A stretch of DNA of 64,000 nt from Mucilaginibacter geliditolerans. Lineage in GTDB: Bacteria > Bacteroidota > Bacteroidia > Sphingobacteriales > Sphingobacteriaceae. A program made the position numbers and the translations under genes. Each line of letters begins with the position of its first letter. The stretch's first letter is position 1. Of this stretch, positions 16,913 to 24,984 are shown one piece after another. The notes beneath the pieces were generated by a model. It saw only the letters and a list, made by a program, of their open reading frames with translations, did not search any database and was not told the DNA's origin. The DNA lies in NCBI RefSeq assembly GCF_014200495.1, contig NZ_JACHBY010000013.1:1-64000 (forward strand), written 5' to 3'.

Positions 16913-18052
16913 ATGAAATTCGCAACTAAAGCTATACATGCAGGGCAGGAGCCCGATCCGTCAACCGGCGCGGTGATGACGCCGATATATCAAACATCAA
17001 CCTACTGGCAAAAATCCCCAGGCGATAACCAGGGATTCGAGTACTCTCGTGGAACAAACCCAACCCGCAAGGCTTTGGAAAATTGCCTGGCTGCTTTAGA
17101 AAACGCCAAATTCGGACTGGCATTCTCCAGTGGAATGGGCGCTACCGACGCGGTGATGAAACTGTTATTGCCGGGTGATGAAGTAATTACCGGCAATGAC
17201 CTTTATGGTGGCTCATACCGCATGTTTACCAAAATATTTACGCCTTACGGTATCAAGTTTCATTTTATTGATCTTTCAGACCCTGAACTGATCAACCAAT
17301 ATGTAAACGAAAATACAAAACTGATCTGGATAGAGACGCCAACCAACCCAACCATGCGTATTGTGGATATAGCGGCGGTGTCAAAAATCGCTAAAGCTAA
17401 AAATGTGAAGTTGGTGGTTGATAATACTTTCGCCTCACCGTACCTGCAAAATCCTATCGACCTGGGTGCTGATATTGTGATGCACTCGGTCACTAAATAC
17501 ATTGGCGGTCACTCTGACGTGGTAATGGGCGCCTTAATGCTGAACGACGAAGAAACCTACAAAAAGCTATGGTTCATCTATAACGCCTGCGGTGCTACAC
17601 CGGGCCCTATGGACAGCTTTTTAGTACTGCGTGGTATAAAAACCCTGCACCTGCGCATGAAAGCACATTGTGAAAACGGTAGGGTAATAGCAGAATTTTT
17701 AAAGACACACCCTAAAGTTGAAAAGATCTACTGGCCGGGCTTTACCGATCATCCAAACCACGACATTGCCAAAAAGCAAATGAAGGATTTCGGCGGTATG
17801 ATCTCCATTGTATTAAAAGACGCAGACCTGCAGGAAACTTTCCGCGTGGCGTCATCATTTAAAGTATTTACCCTTGCCGAGTCATTGGGTGGCGTAGAAT
17901 CATTGATCAACCACCCCGTAAGCATGACCCACGGCTCCATACCAAAAGCCGAGCGTGAGAAAGCCGGTGTGGTAGACAACCTGTTGCGCCTAAGCGTAGG
18001 GGTAGAGGATATTGATGATTTGCTCGAGGATTTAAAGCAAGCGCTTAGTTAG
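16913..18052 (+). CDS. Cystathionine gamma-synthase/lyase family PLP enzyme
   Basis: A 379-residue fold-type I PLP enzyme of the Cys/Met metabolism family, acting in trans-sulfuration between cysteine and homocysteine. Visible features: TPIYQTSTYWQ (23-33), YSRGTNPTRKALE, substrate/phosphate loop FSSGMGATDAV, Asp170 in VVDNTFASPY, and Lys195, which binds PLP, in HSVTKYIGGHSDV. The C-terminal SLGGVESLINHP is typical. Synthase and lyase cannot be told apart by eye. The start is set by the conserved MKFATKAIHAGQEPD opening, directly against a palindromic repeat arm. Confidence 0.9.
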   Translation: MKFATKAIHAGQEPDPSTGAVMTPIYQTSTYWQKSPGDNQGFEYSRGTNPTRKALENCLAALENAKFGLAFSSGMGATDAVMKLLLPGDEVITGNDLYGGSYRMFTKIFTPYGIKFHFIDLSDPELINQYVNENTKLIWIETPTNPTMRIVDIAAVSKIAKAKNVKLVVDNTFASPYLQNPIDLGADIVMHSVTKYIGGHSDVVMGALMLNDEETYKKLWFIYNACGATPGPMDSFLVLRGIKTLHLRMKAHCENGRVIAEFLKTHPKVEKIYWPGFTDHPNHDIAKKQMKDFGGMISIVLKDADLQETFRVASSFKVFTLAESLGGVESLINHPVSMTHGSIPKAEREKAGVVDNLLRLSVGVEDIDDLLEDLKQALS

Positions 18053-18130
18053 GTTAGTATCAAGTAGCTAGTACCAGGTATCAAGTAAATGATTTTAAGT
18101 CTATTTACTTAATACTAAACAAATAACAGA

Positions 18131-18243
18131 GCGTCATTGCGAGGAACGAAGCAATCTCTATGCTATACAGAGCGAATAAACAGTTTTAAACTTGCATAAC
18201 CGCCCTGCCTAAGTAGAGATTGCTTCGTCCCTCGCAATGACGC
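18131..18243. repeat. 113-bp palindromic element, copy 1
   Basis: The 30-base terminal arms GCGTCATTGCGAGG... and their complement (ending TCGCAATGACGC) enclose an internal core with TGCTATACAGAGCGAATAAA and TTGCATAA. Copy 2 lies at 20012-20128 in the same orientation and shares the whole structure, core included. It ends 15 bases before the DUF2400 ATG. MITE-like or REP-like; no transposase seen. Confidence 0.8.
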
Positions 18244-18258
18244 TTGGAGATATTCATA

Positions 18259-19068
18259 ATGATAGAGAATCTCAAGGAGTTTTTAGATTTTAAAGTTGCC
18301 CAATACAACCAACCGGGCTTCATCACGAACGATCCCATCTCTATCCCGCATCTGTTCACTAAAAAGCAGGATATCGAGATCATGGGTTTTTGGGCAGCAA
18401 CCTTAGCCTGGGGGCAGCGCGTTACCATCATCAACAAATGCAAGGAGCTGATCCAGCTGATGGATGGCGCGCCTTATGATTTCATCATTAATCACGAAGA
18501 ATCCGACCTTAAAAAGCTGCTGAATTTTAAGCACCGTACTTTTAATGATATTGATACGCTGTATTTTATTGCATTCTTCAGGTATCATTATGAAAGAAAT
18601 GAATCGCTGGAATCAGCGTTTCAGCCCCCCAGCCCCCTAAAGGGGGAGCATGATGTAAATCATGAAACTCCCCCTTTAGGGGGCTGGGGGGCCGAAGCTG
18701 CCCTCAATCACTTCCGTTCCTATTTCTTTTCCCTGCCCGATTACCCGCATCGTACAAAAAAACATGTATCCTCACCATCGCAAAAATCAACCTGCAAAAG
18801 GCTGAACATGTTCCTGCGCTGGATGGTACGTAAGGATAATTGCGGTGTTGATTTCGGTATCTGGAATCAGTTAAAACCAGCTGATCTCATCATGCCCTGC
18901 GATCTGCATGTCGACCGTGTATCGCGCAAGCTCAACCTCATCACCCGCAAACAAACCGATTGGCAAACCGCCCTCGAACTCACCGAACGCCTCCGCGAAT
19001 TTGACCCAGTTGACCCTGTGAAATATGATTTCGCGCTGTTTGGGTTGGGGATAGAGGAGAAGTTTTGA
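18259..19068 (+). CDS. DUF2400 (TIGR02757) family protein with in-frame repeat insertion
   Basis: A 269-residue protein. The opening LKEFLDFKVAQYNQPGFITN, the block DPISIPHLFTKKQDIEIMGF and the end DPVKYDFALFGLGIEEKF mark the TIGR02757/DUF2400 family, a widespread Bacteroidota protein of unknown function. A loose DNA-glycosylase-like helical fold has been suggested for comparable proteins, but I cannot support that here. Residues about 122-145 (QPPSPLKGEHDVNHETPPLG) are encoded by a perfect 25-bp-armed palindrome of 69 bases, that is 23 codons. Without it the protein would be 246 residues. I chose the ATG at 18259. The TTG at 18244 abuts repeat copy 1. Confidence 0.85.
   Translation: MIENLKEFLDFKVAQYNQPGFITNDPISIPHLFTKKQDIEIMGFWAATLAWGQRVTIINKCKELIQLMDGAPYDFIINHEESDLKKLLNFKHRTFNDIDTLYFIAFFRYHYERNESLESAFQPPSPLKGEHDVNHETPPLGGWGAEAALNHFRSYFFSLPDYPHRTKKHVSSPSQKSTCKRLNMFLRWMVRKDNCGVDFGIWNQLKPADLIMPCDLHVDRVSRKLNLITRKQTDWQTALELTERLREFDPVDPVKYDFALFGLGIEEKF
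18624..18692. repeat. Palindromic repeat inside the DUF2400 coding sequence
   Basis: Perfect 25-base arms at 18624-18648 and 18668-18692 with a 19-base loop, total 69 bases (multiple of three). The arms match the intergenic pair at 16777-16911. The reading frame stays open through it and resumes with ALNHFRSYFFSLP, which belongs to the family. This is a direct observation of a protein-coding repeat insertion. Confidence 0.9.
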
Positions 19069-19142
19069 TGATAACAATGAGTATCAATTACTTAAATATT
19101 TGAGTGATTGATACTCATTGTTATAGCATTTTTAATATTAAT

Positions 19143-19463
19143 TTATGCAAATGCCACACATTTGTATGAGGAAATACAGTCGTTTGGTATTCCGTAATTT
19201 TCAACCCAAGAATAATATCCAGGCCCTAATACACCACCAACCGGAGTTATAAAATTTGCATCCTTATAAAATTGCCACATACCGGAAACAATAATAAAAG
19301 AAGATACTTGATCGTTCCAGGCATCTCCAATGTAATTTACATTCAAGTTGGTTCTGAAATCGGCTCCTCCAAAATTGACATCCCAATAAACAACTACTTC
19401 CGGTATTTGAGAACCGGCAGCATCAAATTTGCCTTCTAAGGCTTCAAGTTTTAACTTTGCCAT
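19143..19463 (-). CDS. Small beta/gamma-crystallin-like protein
   Basis: A 106-residue protein without signal peptide. Two Greek-key-like halves are visible. VVVYWDVNFGGADF (23-36) leads to NDQVSS (50-55), and MWQFYKDANF with GPGYYSW leads to NDCISS (94-99). Both hexapeptides fit the [ND][ND]xx[ST]S calcium-binding motif of microbial beta/gamma-crystallins, so a two-motif, calcium-binding single domain is likely. Such proteins are stabilised by calcium. Their cellular roles are poorly known. It is alone between two plus-strand genes inside a repeat-bounded segment (18131-20128). Two Cys near the C-terminus (95 and 102) could pair. Confidence 0.8.
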   Translation of the reverse strand: MAKLKLEALEGKFDAAGSQIPEVVVYWDVNFGGADFRTNLNVNYIGDAWNDQVSSFIIVSGMWQFYKDANFITPVGGVLGPGYYSWVENYGIPNDCISSYKCVAFA

Positions 19464-19620
19464 AATAATAAAGATTAATTTTTCTCCTACTCTTTTTGGT
19501 TTTCGGAATCCCCATATAATTCCTCCTAAATTAGAGTAGTTGTAGTTTAGTTAAATCCGTGTTATCCTCATATTTATTGTAGTGTTTTCACCTATACTTG
19601 TATTAAATTCAATGATTTTT

Positions 19621-19998
19621 ATGAGTAATATATTTGATGATACCATGCCAGATTTATCAGCATTCCTCTTCGGCAAATCAGAGCAAACGTTAATACTCTT
19701 TAAGCACTTTGTAAACGAATATCAAAAGATAGCACCCGTAACCCTTCATCCCGCCAAAACTATGATCGGTATAGCAAACGATCATCGACGGATTGCCTGG
19801 GTAACGCAACTGGGTAGGAATTTTGTGCATATAGTGTTTCCGTTCAAACAAGAATACCCCGATAATTTATGCTTCCAGAAAATAGCGCAGGTACCCGGCG
19901 ATGCGCACCAGTTTAACCATCATTTCAGGATGTATAATGCGGAGGATGTGAATGAAGAGGTGCTGAGGTTTATGCAGATGGCGTATGAGGATGAATAG
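19621..19998 (+). CDS. DUF5655-like protein
   Basis: A 125-residue soluble protein from the ATG at 19621 (MSNIFDDTMPDLSAFLFGKS). In-frame GTG 19582 and ATG 19612 would extend it. The middle, TLHPAKTMIGIANDHRRIAWVTQLGRNFVHIVFPF, has the shape of the DUF5655 domain: an Ala/Lys-rich turn, an aromatic strand, then GRNFVHIVFP. The C-terminus, HHFRMYNAEDVNEEVLRFMQMAYE, fits the closing helix. The family is of unknown function, sometimes found beside restriction or DNA-binding domains. Here it is a stand-alone domain, followed within 14 bases by repeat copy 2. Confidence 0.6.
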   Translation: MSNIFDDTMPDLSAFLFGKSEQTLILFKHFVNEYQKIAPVTLHPAKTMIGIANDHRRIAWVTQLGRNFVHIVFPFKQEYPDNLCFQKIAQVPGDAHQFNHHFRMYNAEDVNEEVLRFMQMAYEDE

Positions 19999-20011
19999 TT
20001 AATTGTCCCCA

Positions 20012-20128
20012 CGCGTCATTGCGAGGTACGAAGCAATCTCTATGCTATACAGAGCGAATAAATAGGTTGAACTTGCATAATCGTCCTGTCTAAGTAGAGA
20101 TTGCTTCGTACCTTACAGCAATGACGCG
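20012..20128. repeat. Palindromic element, copy 2 (117 bp)
   Basis: Same orientation and layout as copy 1 at 18131-18243. The arms begin CGCGTCATTGCGAGGTACGA, and the core contains TGCTATACAGAGCGAATAAA, TTGCATAA and AAGTAGAGATTGCTTCG. Differences are scattered substitutions plus a few indels, one in the right arm (CTTACAGCAATG). It lies between the DUF5655-like gene and the stop of the nucleoid-protein gene and could end both transcripts. Confidence 0.8.
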
Positions 20129-20143
20129 GTTTTATAGAAGTGC

Positions 20144-21202
20144 CTACGCTTCCTCCTTAAAAAATACCTTATAATAATTCATGCGCTTATCATCGTCAAA
20201 ACCTTTCTCAATCAACTCCTTATCGCCATGAATATAAATATGGAAGTTCTTATCCAGCTTTAACACGCTCTTATAATCGCGCGCCTGCTTTTTAACGGCG
20301 TTGCCCGATATCTCGAAGGTATTGGCGATCGGCGAATCAAACTCCTGCTCGTACTGGCTTTTAAATGTTTTGAACGATTCAATGGCTTTTTCATTACCGA
20401 TCACCTCATTGCTAAACTCATCCATATCAAAAGTTTCTTTCTCCTTAAAATACTTCATGGAGCGGTTCAGCAGGTCTATCTTATCAGCCTTGCTCATTTC
20501 AAATTCATCGTCGAGTTTTTGGGTTACGAAATTTTTGTAGACACCCAATGTATTACTGGTTTGGTTAAAACTGTCGTTACGGATCTTTAATTGCAAAAAC
20601 TCATCTTTCCAGTAAACGGCTGCATCTTGCCCGCTGTTATTTTTATCAATAACAACTACTTTGTAGCCGTTTTCTTTTTCAATATTAAAGATGAGCACAC
20701 CTTTATCAAGTTTGTTGATATTGATGGCGTTATCCTCGTAATCAACACCAAATCCGCCATCTTCAGGATAAACCTTTAAATAAGTTTCCTTATTCTCCGA
20801 TTTAAAAATGCCGATAGTATCTAAAGGATTGCCCTCAATCTGCACTTTATTGAAGTAAACTACATACAATTCACCCGGTTTAATATTGGGGTGATTAGAT
20901 ACTTTATAAAGGTGCTTGGCTATTTGCTCCGATGCCTCATGAAACTTGCTTTTATCCTCAAACACCTGTGTGGCAAAGTGGTGGAGCTCGTTCAGGTTCA
21001 GCTCGCCACTGGTGTGCATCAGGTGGTAAACCTCGTTTGCTTTTTCAAAAGGCTTTAAAAAATACTGCATCAGCAGGTTGGGGATCATCTCATCCTTTAG
21101 CTCAAGCGGCTTGGCCGACAACGAGTAAAATTCATTTTGCGCCTGGTTGCCAATGTGATGGACCGAGATAGTATCGAGCGAAGCTTCAAAAAAAGTTACC
21201 AT
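20144..21202 (-). CDS. Nucleoid-associated protein (YejK/NdpA family)
   Basis: A 352-residue cytoplasmic protein. The pattern near the start, TISVHHIGNQAQNEFYSLSAKPLEL, the middle block HPNIKPGELYVVYF and the long C-terminal helical and strand region match the 37-kDa nucleoid-associated protein family (YejK/NdpA, PF04245) as it occurs in Bacteroidota. Family members associate with the bacterial nucleoid; the precise role is unclear. No DNA-binding motif can be named by eye. The gene is divergent from mnmE, with 175 bases between the two starts. Confidence 0.75.
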   Translation of the reverse strand: MVTFFEASLDTISVHHIGNQAQNEFYSLSAKPLELKDEMIPNLLMQYFLKPFEKANEVYHLMHTSGELNLNELHHFATQVFEDKSKFHEASEQIAKHLYKVSNHPNIKPGELYVVYFNKVQIEGNPLDTIGIFKSENKETYLKVYPEDGGFGVDYEDNAININKLDKGVLIFNIEKENGYKVVVIDKNNSGQDAAVYWKDEFLQLKIRNDSFNQTSNTLGVYKNFVTQKLDDEFEMSKADKIDLLNRSMKYFKEKETFDMDEFSNEVIGNEKAIESFKTFKSQYEQEFDSPIANTFEISGNAVKKQARDYKSVLKLDKNFHIYIHGDKELIEKGFDDDKRMNYYKVFFKEEA

Positions 21203-21377
21203 AATTACCGGCGAATTTAGAGTTTTTTGGCAGATGACAGGCGATATTATACTTACAAAAAAATGGCAGGAAGATTGGCCTTAAATAACGACTTTTGCAG
21301 CACGGTTCATAGTTCATGGTTGATAGTTCATAGCAATTATGCAAACCAATGACCAGTGACAGCGAAGCGAATGACAA

Positions 21378-22745
21378 ATGACTAACAAAGAAGAGACAAT
21401 AGTTGCCCTTGCCACACCATCCGGAATAGGTGCCATTGGTGTTATACGCCTTTCGGGGCCAGATGCCATTAGCATTGCCCAAAGTATTTTTAAGGGGAAG
21501 GATCTAACCAAACAGGAATCACATACCATCCACTTCGGCAATATAGTTGATGGCGATATGATTTTGGATGAGGTATTGGCTTCCCTATTTGTAGCACCGC
21601 GCTCTTATACCCGTGAAAATGTGGTGGAGATCTCCTGCCATGGTTCGGCCTATATTATTGAGTCGATCATTAAACTGCTGATAAAAAAGGGAGCGAGGGG
21701 GGCTAAACCGGGTGAATTTACTCTGCGCGCTTTCCTTAATGGCCAAATGGACCTGTCGCAAGCCGAGGCCGTTGCTGATTTGATCGCTTCCAATTCCAAA
21801 GCATCACAACAGGTAGCATTACAACAATTGCGAGGAGGTTTTAGCAACCAACTACAAAACCTGCGCGAGCAACTGGTTCAATTTGCATCACTGATAGAGC
21901 TGGAACTTGATTTCTCGGAAGAGGATGTAGAGTTTGCCAACCGCGATCAGCTTAAAAAGTTAACGCATGATATTACCCGTATTATCGGGTCGCTCATACA
22001 GTCTTTTGAGTTGGGTAATGCTATTAAACTTGGCGTAAACACGGTAATAGCAGGCCGCCCAAATGCAGGTAAATCTACCCTGTTGAATGCCCTGCTAAAT
22101 GAAGAACGTGCCATAGTAAGCCATTTACCCGGCACTACGCGCGATACTATTGAAGAAGTGCTGAATATCCGCGGCATTAATTTCAGGCTGATAGATACAG
22201 CCGGTATCCGCGAAGCGACAGATGCTATTGAGCAGATAGGGGTACAGCGTACGATGGAAAAGATCAGCCAATCGGCCTTGCTAATTTATGTTTATGATGC
22301 GGAGCAGATCACCATTGAAGAACTAAACCAGGATATTGCAAGCCTGCAAAAACCGGGTATCTCTATGCTCATAGTGGCTAACAAAATAGATCTTTTATCA
22401 AATGCACAGTTGAGCGCATTGCCGCATAGTGAAAACTCGGTGATGATCTCAGCCAAAGACAAAGTAAATATAGATGACCTTAAAAACGCGATATACCACG
22501 CTGCTATAAAATATGAGCTAACGGGCAACGAAACGCTGGTAACCAATATCCGTCATCTGGAAGCACTCCAAAAAACCGAAGAATCACTCATCAAAGTACT
22601 TAGTGGAATTGATAGCGACATCACATCCGATTTTTTAGCCACTGACATTAAACAAGCCCTCCACTACCTCGGTGAGATTACAGGAGCCGTTACTACAGAT
22701 GATCTGTTAGAGAATATATTTAGTAAGTTCTGTATCGGCAAATAG
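21378..22745 (+). CDS. mnmE: tRNA modification GTPase MnmE
   Basis: A 455-residue GTPase that works with MnmG to build the 5-carboxymethylaminomethyl group on wobble uridine. The N-terminal tetrahydrofolate-binding domain (DTIVA-like opening, residues 1-118) is followed by a helical domain, then an inserted G domain with P-loop GRPNAGKS (226-233), DTAG (about 273-276), NKID (about 336-339) and SAKD. The C-terminal CIGK (452-455) carries the essential cysteine. The start is placed by MTNKEETIVALATPSGIGAI. The preceding 20 bases (GTGACAGCGAAGCGAATGAC) are a small repeat also seen before proS. Confidence 0.95.
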   Translation: MTNKEETIVALATPSGIGAIGVIRLSGPDAISIAQSIFKGKDLTKQESHTIHFGNIVDGDMILDEVLASLFVAPRSYTRENVVEISCHGSAYIIESIIKLLIKKGARGAKPGEFTLRAFLNGQMDLSQAEAVADLIASNSKASQQVALQQLRGGFSNQLQNLREQLVQFASLIELELDFSEEDVEFANRDQLKKLTHDITRIIGSLIQSFELGNAIKLGVNTVIAGRPNAGKSTLLNALLNEERAIVSHLPGTTRDTIEEVLNIRGINFRLIDTAGIREATDAIEQIGVQRTMEKISQSALLIYVYDAEQITIEELNQDIASLQKPGISMLIVANKIDLLSNAQLSALPHSENSVMISAKDKVNIDDLKNAIYHAAIKYELTGNETLVTNIRHLEALQKTEESLIKVLSGIDSDITSDFLATDIKQALHYLGEITGAVTTDDLLENIFSKFCIGK

Positions 22746-22830
22746 CCAATTTAAATCATTGATTTTCAATAACTTGCGATAAAGTTTCAGAAAGTCAAAA
22801 TCCAACTCTTTATATAAATGCCACATTTTC

Positions 22831-22874
22831 AGGTAATTGAATATAAAATCAATTGGCAGATTTTCATGTTTTGT
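22831..22874 (+). other. Conserved 44-base intergenic element, copy A
   Basis: Begins AGGTAATTG and ends TTCATGTTTTGT. It matches 40956-40999 at 37 of 44 positions without gaps, and the ATTGGTA...CAT.TTTTGT core also occurs at 31841-31873. The site lies about 115 bases upstream of the ROK regulator gene. It could be a regulatory site or a repeat relic. Confidence 0.55.
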
Positions 22875-22926
22875 CCTAAATTACTCGCCTCGGAACTTAA
22901 TAAAAATTTTAAAAAGTTTATAATAT

Positions 22927-22956
22927 TTTGAAAAAGTTAAATAAATATTATATTTG
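22927..22956 (+). promoter_or_regulatory. ROK gene promoter
   Basis: TTTG (22927-22930), 18 bases, TATATTTG (22949-22956): a full match to the Bacteroidota TTTG/TAnnTTTG promoter. The ATG lies 32 bases after the -7 element. Confidence 0.7.
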
Positions 22957-22987
22957 ATGATAGTATTTATTTTTAATAAATTATTTA

Positions 22988-24196
22988 ATGCCGGATTTTA
23001 CGCTCTTATCGGCAAGTTCAATTGCCATTATTAAAGCAATTTATTTTAACCCTGATTCAACCTGTTTGGAAATTAGTAAGCAGGTTGAAAACAGCATACC
23101 TAATGTTACCAAAAACATAAACGACCTGATTAAAAACGGGATAGTTTATGAAAATGGCTATGGCGACTCGCGCGGGGGCCGGAAGCCGCTGTTGTACTCG
23201 CTGGTAGCGGATAGCTTGTACATTATAAGTGTAGCCATGAACCAGTTTAATGTGCAAACGGCTATAATGGATATTACGGGTAATATTATTTCGGATATTA
23301 TTGAGTTCGATATTGATATTTACAAGGATGCCAACACGCTTGAGCTTGTAATTGAAAAGGTTTTGCACCTGATTGATGTTTCGCCTGTTGACAGGCATAA
23401 GATTATGGCAGCAGGGATATCAATGCCAGGGGTTATTGATGTAGAGAAGGGTGTAAATAAGAGTTATTTTAAAAATAATGCAAAAAGCATCAGGGATATG
23501 CTATCTGAAGGGATAGGTGTTCCCGTTTTTATAGATAATGATTCGGCAGCCATAGCTTTAGCCGAATTGAAATTGGGTTTGGGCCGTGCCATAAAAGAAA
23601 TTATGGTGGTAAACATGGGCTGGGGAATTGGGCTGGGCATGATTGTTAACGGCAAGATCTTTCGGGGCTCTACAGGTTATGCCGGTGAATTTAGTCATAT
23701 CCCATTGTTTAAAAATGGTAAAGTATGCCGCTGCGGTAAGGTAGGTTGTTTAGAAACCGAAACCTCGCTTATTATTATTGCCAATAAAGCAAAGGCCGAA
23801 ATTGCAGAGCTTCAGGCATTAAACAGCAGCAATATGCTGGAAATTATTAACGCGGTTTTTGCGCTTGCACGGGAGGGTAACCCGGCAGCAATCAGGTTAA
23901 TTACTGAAGCCGGGTATCATTTGGGGCAGGCTATCGCTATCCTTATCCATATCATGAACCCGCAGGTGGTGGTTTTAAGCGGAAAAGGTCGCGAGGCCGG
24001 AAGGGTGTGGCTGGCCCCAATTGAACAGGCAATAAATGAGTTATGTATCCCCACCTTACTTAATGAAAGCGGTGTAGCACTATCACCAATTGAAAAATTC
24101 GCCCAATTAAAGGGTACTGCCGGTATGATTGTAGAAAACCTTGACGATGTCTTGTTAAAAAAAGAACAGAATAAAAAGCAATTAATCCATCATTAA
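22988..24196 (+). CDS. ROK-family transcriptional regulator
   Basis: A 402-residue NagC/Mlc-like protein. The N-terminal winged helix (residues 1-75: TCLEISKQVENSIPNVTKNI followed by NDLIKNGIVYENGYGDSRGG) precedes a ROK kinase-fold domain with GISMPGVID, DNDSAAIALAEL and the zinc motif CRCGKVGCLE (Cys247, Cys249, Cys254). ROK regulators release DNA when they bind a sugar or sugar phosphate. Its position directly ahead of the ECF sigma/FecR/SusCD block suggests it senses a product of that pathway. Whether it also phosphorylates sugar is unclear; fusion to the HTH argues for regulation. Confidence 0.88.
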   Translation: MPDFTLLSASSIAIIKAIYFNPDSTCLEISKQVENSIPNVTKNINDLIKNGIVYENGYGDSRGGRKPLLYSLVADSLYIISVAMNQFNVQTAIMDITGNIISDIIEFDIDIYKDANTLELVIEKVLHLIDVSPVDRHKIMAAGISMPGVIDVEKGVNKSYFKNNAKSIRDMLSEGIGVPVFIDNDSAAIALAELKLGLGRAIKEIMVVNMGWGIGLGMIVNGKIFRGSTGYAGEFSHIPLFKNGKVCRCGKVGCLETETSLIIIANKAKAEIAELQALNSSNMLEIINAVFALAREGNPAAIRLITEAGYHLGQAIAILIHIMNPQVVVLSGKGREAGRVWLAPIEQAINELCIPTLLNESGVALSPIEKFAQLKGTAGMIVENLDDVLLKKEQNKKQLIHH

Positions 24197-24334
24197 ATCA
24201 CGCAGTATGGTAAAGTTTTAAAATATCTTAATCTCAGCAGCAATATGCCGTATTCGGTAGTATTGTTACGAGCTATTTGCTTATAAATGAATGCACTGAT
24301 CCTTAGTAATTGATTGAACATAATCCGGATTGAT

Positions 24335-24916
24335 ATGGAACTTAATGAAAATGAACTAATACAAAAAATATCGCAGGACGATAGTATTGCTTTTGAGGCA
24401 TTATATAATCATTACAGGAGCGATATATACAGGTTCATCTATAAATTTATCAAGTCGCCTGAATTGTCGGACGATCTTTGCCAGGAGATATTTATACGGA
24501 TATGGGAGAGCCGCAATGGCCTTGTGGTGATAAAAAGTTTTAAGCCCTATTTGTATACCATAACCAAAAATCACACATTAAATTTCTTAAAAAGAGCATC
24601 TGTCGACTCAAAAGCGATGGGGGTTATCTATTCTACATTCAGTGAAAAGCGGAATGAGATGGAGGATAACTTAATAACAAATGAATACCTGAACCATTTA
24701 CGCAATATTTTAAATACACTCCCGCCACAAAGCCGCGAAGTATTTAAACTATGCAGGCAGCAGGGGCACAGCTATGATGAAGTTGCCCAAATGCTTGGCA
24801 TATCACGTAGTTGCGTTAAAAAACATATGGTGCGTTCCATGCGCACATTAAAGCTTTCGGTAGTAAAAGAGTTTGGTATCTCGTTAAGTTTATTCTTGAT
24901 TTTAACAAAATTTTAA
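24335..24916 (+). CDS. ECF RNA polymerase sigma factor (PUL 1)
   Basis: A 193-residue sigma-70 factor of the Bacteroidota ECF type. Region 2 spans about 20-85 (FEALYNHYRSDIYRFIYKFI, SDDLCQEIFIRIWESR). Region 4 spans about 130-185 (LPPQSREVFKLCRQQGHSYD, EVAQMLGISRSCVKKHMVRS). I chose the ATG at 24335. The TTG at 24314 would add an implausible tail. The FecR gene follows after 68 bases. In such loci the sigma factor is held by FecR and released when the SusC STN domain signals substrate import, then switches on susCD. Confidence 0.92.
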   Translation: MELNENELIQKISQDDSIAFEALYNHYRSDIYRFIYKFIKSPELSDDLCQEIFIRIWESRNGLVVIKSFKPYLYTITKNHTLNFLKRASVDSKAMGVIYSTFSEKRNEMEDNLITNEYLNHLRNILNTLPPQSREVFKLCRQQGHSYDEVAQMLGISRSCVKKHMVRSMRTLKLSVVKEFGISLSLFLILTKF

Positions 24917-24984
24917 AATATTTCGTTACAGGGGTACCCTCCGGCCATATTTAATTGTCTTAGTTCATAAACAGCCCATATTTT

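Noticed and set aside
16777..20128. CRISPR array from the repeated sequences
   Set aside because: The repeats are palindromic, few, unevenly spaced and lack spacers and cas genes.
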